The notes beneath the pieces are model-generated. The model did not search any database and was not told where the DNA came from. It saw only the letters and a program-made list of their open reading frames with translations. A stretch of DNA of 64,000 bases from Hirudo medicinalis (taxonomy: Eukaryota > Annelida > Clitellata > Hirudinida > Hirudinidae): contig MPNW01000005.1 of assembly GCA_011800805.1 (NCBI GenBank), positions 133,610 through 197,609 of the forward strand, read 5' to 3'. Made by a program: the position numbers and the translations under genes. Positions 61,285 to 64,000 of the stretch are shown one piece after another. Positions within the stretch are counted from its first letter, which is position 1; the number at the start of each line of letters is the position of its first letter.

Positions 61285-61545
61285 TTACTGTTCATCTGGC
61301 TTCTCAGGTGGTGGACCGCATGGTTGAACCATCTTCTTTAGGAAGTTAAATTTCATTCTGGCTTTGCATTCATTTTCGGCAATGGCGAAGTAACCGAGTA
61401 GGTCGTTATGACCGATATACGAGGCATAACTGTCCCTGTGCTGGTTGGTCATCCACTCCCATTTGTCCATGTCGGCATGACCAGTACCCACGTATCTGGA
61501 TTGTAAGTGCTCCAATTGACTGTGAATGTTGTATCTATCTCCCAT
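61285..61545 (-). CDS. SF3B5: SF3B5 (SF3b10), U2 snRNP SF3b complex subunit, complete
   Basis: A small scaffold subunit of SF3b, which holds the branch-site adenosine in the U2 snRNP. A single uninterrupted 86-residue frame, the same length as human SF3B5. It reads MGDRYNIHSQLEHLQSRYVG, TGHADMDKWEWMTNQHRDSY, LLGYFAIAENECKARMKFN and VQPCGPPPEKPDEQ, with near-identity to human (DRYTIHSQLEHLQSKYIGTG, QPCGPPADKPEEN). I chose the ATG at 61545 rather than the upstream GTG because it gives the family N-terminus. A poly-T tract ending TTTAG lies 5 bases upstream of that ATG, a strong splice-acceptor shape. Confidence 0.97.
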   Translation of the reverse strand: MGDRYNIHSQLEHLQSRYVGTGHADMDKWEWMTNQHRDSYASYIGHNDLLGYFAIAENECKARMKFNFLKKMVQPCGPPPEKPDEQ

Positions 61546-62279
61546 TCTCACTAAAAAAAAAAAGAAATAGATGGTCTGAAATCCTAAATGTCAATTCACT
61601 AGGTTCAGTTCATAGGCGAGCTAAATAGATGGAGAACTGCAATTCTCAAATTATAAAATCAGCTCTGAGTAATCAGAAATATACAAACCTTACTCAATGT
61701 TAATCCAATTTTAAATTTGTCGAATAATACAATCCCACTTTACTTTACGTTATACTCCGCTGCCAGACCCTTCGAGACAACAACAAGGAAATAAAGGTTT
61801 CGAAAAATAAACGATTTAATTTAAAAAAAATATTTTTTCTTAAAATATTACATTATTTTTTAATGATTAACATTATTTTTGAATAAAAATATTTTAGAAA
61901 TGAGTTTTTAGCCATGAACTTCTAAAAAGAGATTAGAGTTAATTTGTAATCGTACAATAATTAATCATGTCAATTTGTGAGTCATTCACAACTACGCGAC
62001 AAGGATGAAGCATTGCAGGAGACAGAACGTATAAAAGATTGCCTTGCATACGATAGGTAGAGAGGTTGCTCAAATTCAATGCTTTGAGAAACTATCTTTC
62101 AGTGAGATCTAAGTCCAACTTTAATTAATAATTCAAGTTACCATATTTTACAACAAATAAGTTTATGGAATAGCTCATTTATTGTCTTCTCAATCATTCT
62201 AAATTTATTACAAATTGTATATTTACTTTATATGATATTTATTGGATGTATAATGTTTGACTTTTGCAGCCCTAATACA
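61546..62279. promoter_or_regulatory. Divergent spacer between SF3B5 and DDAH
   Basis: About 730 bp between outward-facing starts, AT-rich. Acceptor-like motifs sit next to both start codons (minus strand 61551-61570, plus strand 62261-62269), so each gene may have a 5'-UTR intron or a trans-splice site here. Confidence 0.45.
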
Positions 62280-63906
62280 ATGCAGAGAACCAGAATAAGC
62301 GACTGTTTCAAGTACAATTACGCCATCGTCTCACGCATTCCAAACTCTTTTTCAACTTCTTCCTCCTTTGAACTGAAACCTGGAAGAGTGGTGAACATCG
62401 ACCAGGCTCGCAAGGAACATGAGGATTTAGTCGAAGGACTCAGGAGAGTTGGCCTTGACGTCATAGAACTTCCAGCAGACGAGAAGAATCCTGACTGCCT
62501 TTTCGTCGACGACATCGCAGTCGTCATTAACGGGACTGCTCTCATCTGCAACCCTCCTACGCTCAAGGGAAAACCATCAAGACAAGGAGAGGTTGCGGCT
62601 TCTCATTATCCTCTTGATTTCAGATCTAATTAGCAACTAGTTGCAACCAATCAATGCATTAATCTGCTATATTTTGGAACATTGACATGAATATTTTCAA
62701 ATTAACGTTCTGCTTTCGACCATTCTTTGGAAATCGACAATTTCTTGGTAATGCAAGCCGCAAAATTAGATTTAGGCACAAGTATAACAAATCACATTCT
62801 CTCGTTCGTAGATTTTAAAAAAAAATTCGAACCGTTGTAATCATCTACACCACATCATATCTATAATCACCATCATCACATTTATTCTCAGCAACGTCAT
62901 CATTATCATCATGACATTTATCACATCGTCGTCACCATATTTATGCTCACTATCATCGTCATCAGCATCGCCACCAGAGCATGCTTCCTTCCTCGTTACG
63001 TGATCGGAGTGGGAATGACCACACAGGGATCATTTGCTCTGTTCGATCGGATATTATAGATCAGCAGGATTATTTATTTATAAATAATGGTAAATAAGAC
63101 AATAAATGGTAACTTAGACAATAAAACAATAAAACTCAACTAGGATAACATGAGTTGTTTGTGATAAAATCAATTGGAATTGAATTCTAAAAAAAAAGTT
63201 AATTTATTTTAAGCTGTCAGTGATGAGACAGGTGCTGAAGAAAGAATTGGGGCTGAAAATCATGGAAGTGGAGACTGAAAAAGCTCTCATTGAAGGAGGA
63301 GATGTCTTGTGGACAGGTCGATCTGCTCCTTGATCATCTATAAATTATTATAAATATTTGTATATATAATAAACATACTTTTATTATGCATATTACAAAA
63401 GAAGTTTGGAATATATTACATTATTAGCATTAAATCAAAGGGAGAGAAATATTCGTCGGGTTATCGTATCGCTCCAACATGCTGGGGGCACAAGCGGTCG
63501 CCAAAGCCTTCCCTGAGTATCCAACTACGATCATCAGGGTCCACCCCCCTGCAACTCATCTCAAGGACTGCATCACAATGGCGGGTCCCGAGATTATGAC
63601 GGTCGGGAAAAGCGAGGGGGCTCAAAAAACCTTTCTGGTTGGTTTTAATTAGTTCATCATTTAATTCGTTTAGAATTTTAGTAATTAATTTATTTAATAG
63701 TGGAAATAAGGAATTTTTAAAATAATAATTCTCCACCTGATTAACGTTCGTTTGAATGAAATGAATCAAATATCCAGGAGATAAAGAACTCAGGTGCAAC
63801 TGGTTACAGGTACATCAGCGTTGATGAAGATGAGGCAGCCAATGTCATCTACGTCAACAGGAACCTCATTCATCTTGGACACGAGCAGATTCCCAGAGGA
63901 TCATCG
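62280..63906 (+). CDS. DDAH1: Dimethylarginine dimethylaminohydrolase, 3' end beyond window
   Basis: Cytosolic hydrolase that converts asymmetric dimethylarginine to citrulline and dimethylamine, relieving nitric-oxide-synthase inhibition. Exons seen: 62280-62591, 63214-63316, 63442-63637, 63778-63906, all phase-consistent. Conserved blocks: VIELPADEKNPDCLFVDDIA (human [20 protein letters not shown]), EGGDVLWTGREIFVGLS, the catalytic His in HLKDCITMAGP, and VIYVNRNLIHLGHEQIP. The active-site Cys of the last exon is not yet reached, and the gene leaves the right edge after a donor GTTTGT at 63907. The start ATG lies 10 bases after an acceptor (TTTTGCAG), implying a 5'-UTR intron or trans-splice site. 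DDAH1 versus DDAH2 cannot be decided for an invertebrate. Confidence 0.93.
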
Positions 63907-63930
63907 GTTTGTTGATCTTCAATCATACCT

Positions 63931-64000
63931 GAAATCAATCAATCAATCAATCAATCCTGAAATCAATCAATCAATCAATCCTGAAATCAATCAATCAATC
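63931..64000 (+). repeat. Interrupted ATCA tetranucleotide array at the right edge
   Basis: Runs of ATCA are broken at intervals by CCTGA, giving a compound higher-order unit of about 25-30 bp. The array continues beyond the window, in a DDAH intron. Confidence 0.9.

Overview
This is a stretch of an AT-rich, compact animal nuclear genome. Every large gene is split by short GT-AG introns, mostly 60-400 bp. The gene set (PIWI Argonaute, mucin-type GalNAc-transferase, MyTH4-FERM protein, proteoglycan-like membrane protein, SRPK, eIF3a, EDRF1, SF3B5, DDAH, ERGIC1) is metazoan. PIWI excludes lineages that have lost it, but I cannot place the animal in a phylum from sequence alone.

Layout. Minus strand, 1-6.2 kb: a RasGEF-PH-EF-type gene that runs off the left edge and is best read as the N-terminal half of a phospholipase C-epsilon-like protein. 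Plus, 8.75-10.5 kb: a complete ERGIC1. Minus, 10.9-15.8 kb: EIF3A, and 16.9-23.6 kb: EDRF1. Plus, 24.2-29.1 kb: an SR-protein kinase that shares a ~0.5 kb divergent promoter region with EDRF1, followed by one unidentified coding exon (29.5-30.1 kb). The 30-36 kb stretch is gene-poor and holds mobile-element debris: a decayed A-rich coding region with a 39-bp repeat, then a hAT-type transposase fragment. Plus, 36.2-42.0 kb: a 21-exon PIWI gene with the full D-E-D-H catalytic set. Minus, 42.7-46.9 kb: a polypeptide GalNAc-transferase with one apparent frame lesion. Plus, 48.4-57.3 kb: a myosin-XV-like tail protein with no motor domain. Minus, 58.4-60.0 kb: a small type I membrane protein with Ser-Gly attachment-type sites, one thyroglobulin type-1 domain and a syndecan-like membrane segment. 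Minus, 61.3-61.5 kb: SF3B5. Plus, 62.3 kb to the right edge: DDAH, incomplete.

Most genes are housekeeping and do not form one pathway. Functional links are loose: EIF3A, SF3B5 and SRPK act in gene expression, ERGIC1 and GALNT in the early secretory pathway. Intron and exon boundaries below were worked out by hand from GT/AG sites, reading-frame phase and homology remembered from family members, so individual junctions can be off.

The most interesting items are the motorless myosin-XV-like gene, the thyroglobulin-domain transmembrane proteoglycan candidate, and a recurring splice-acceptor-like motif just upstream of several start codons.
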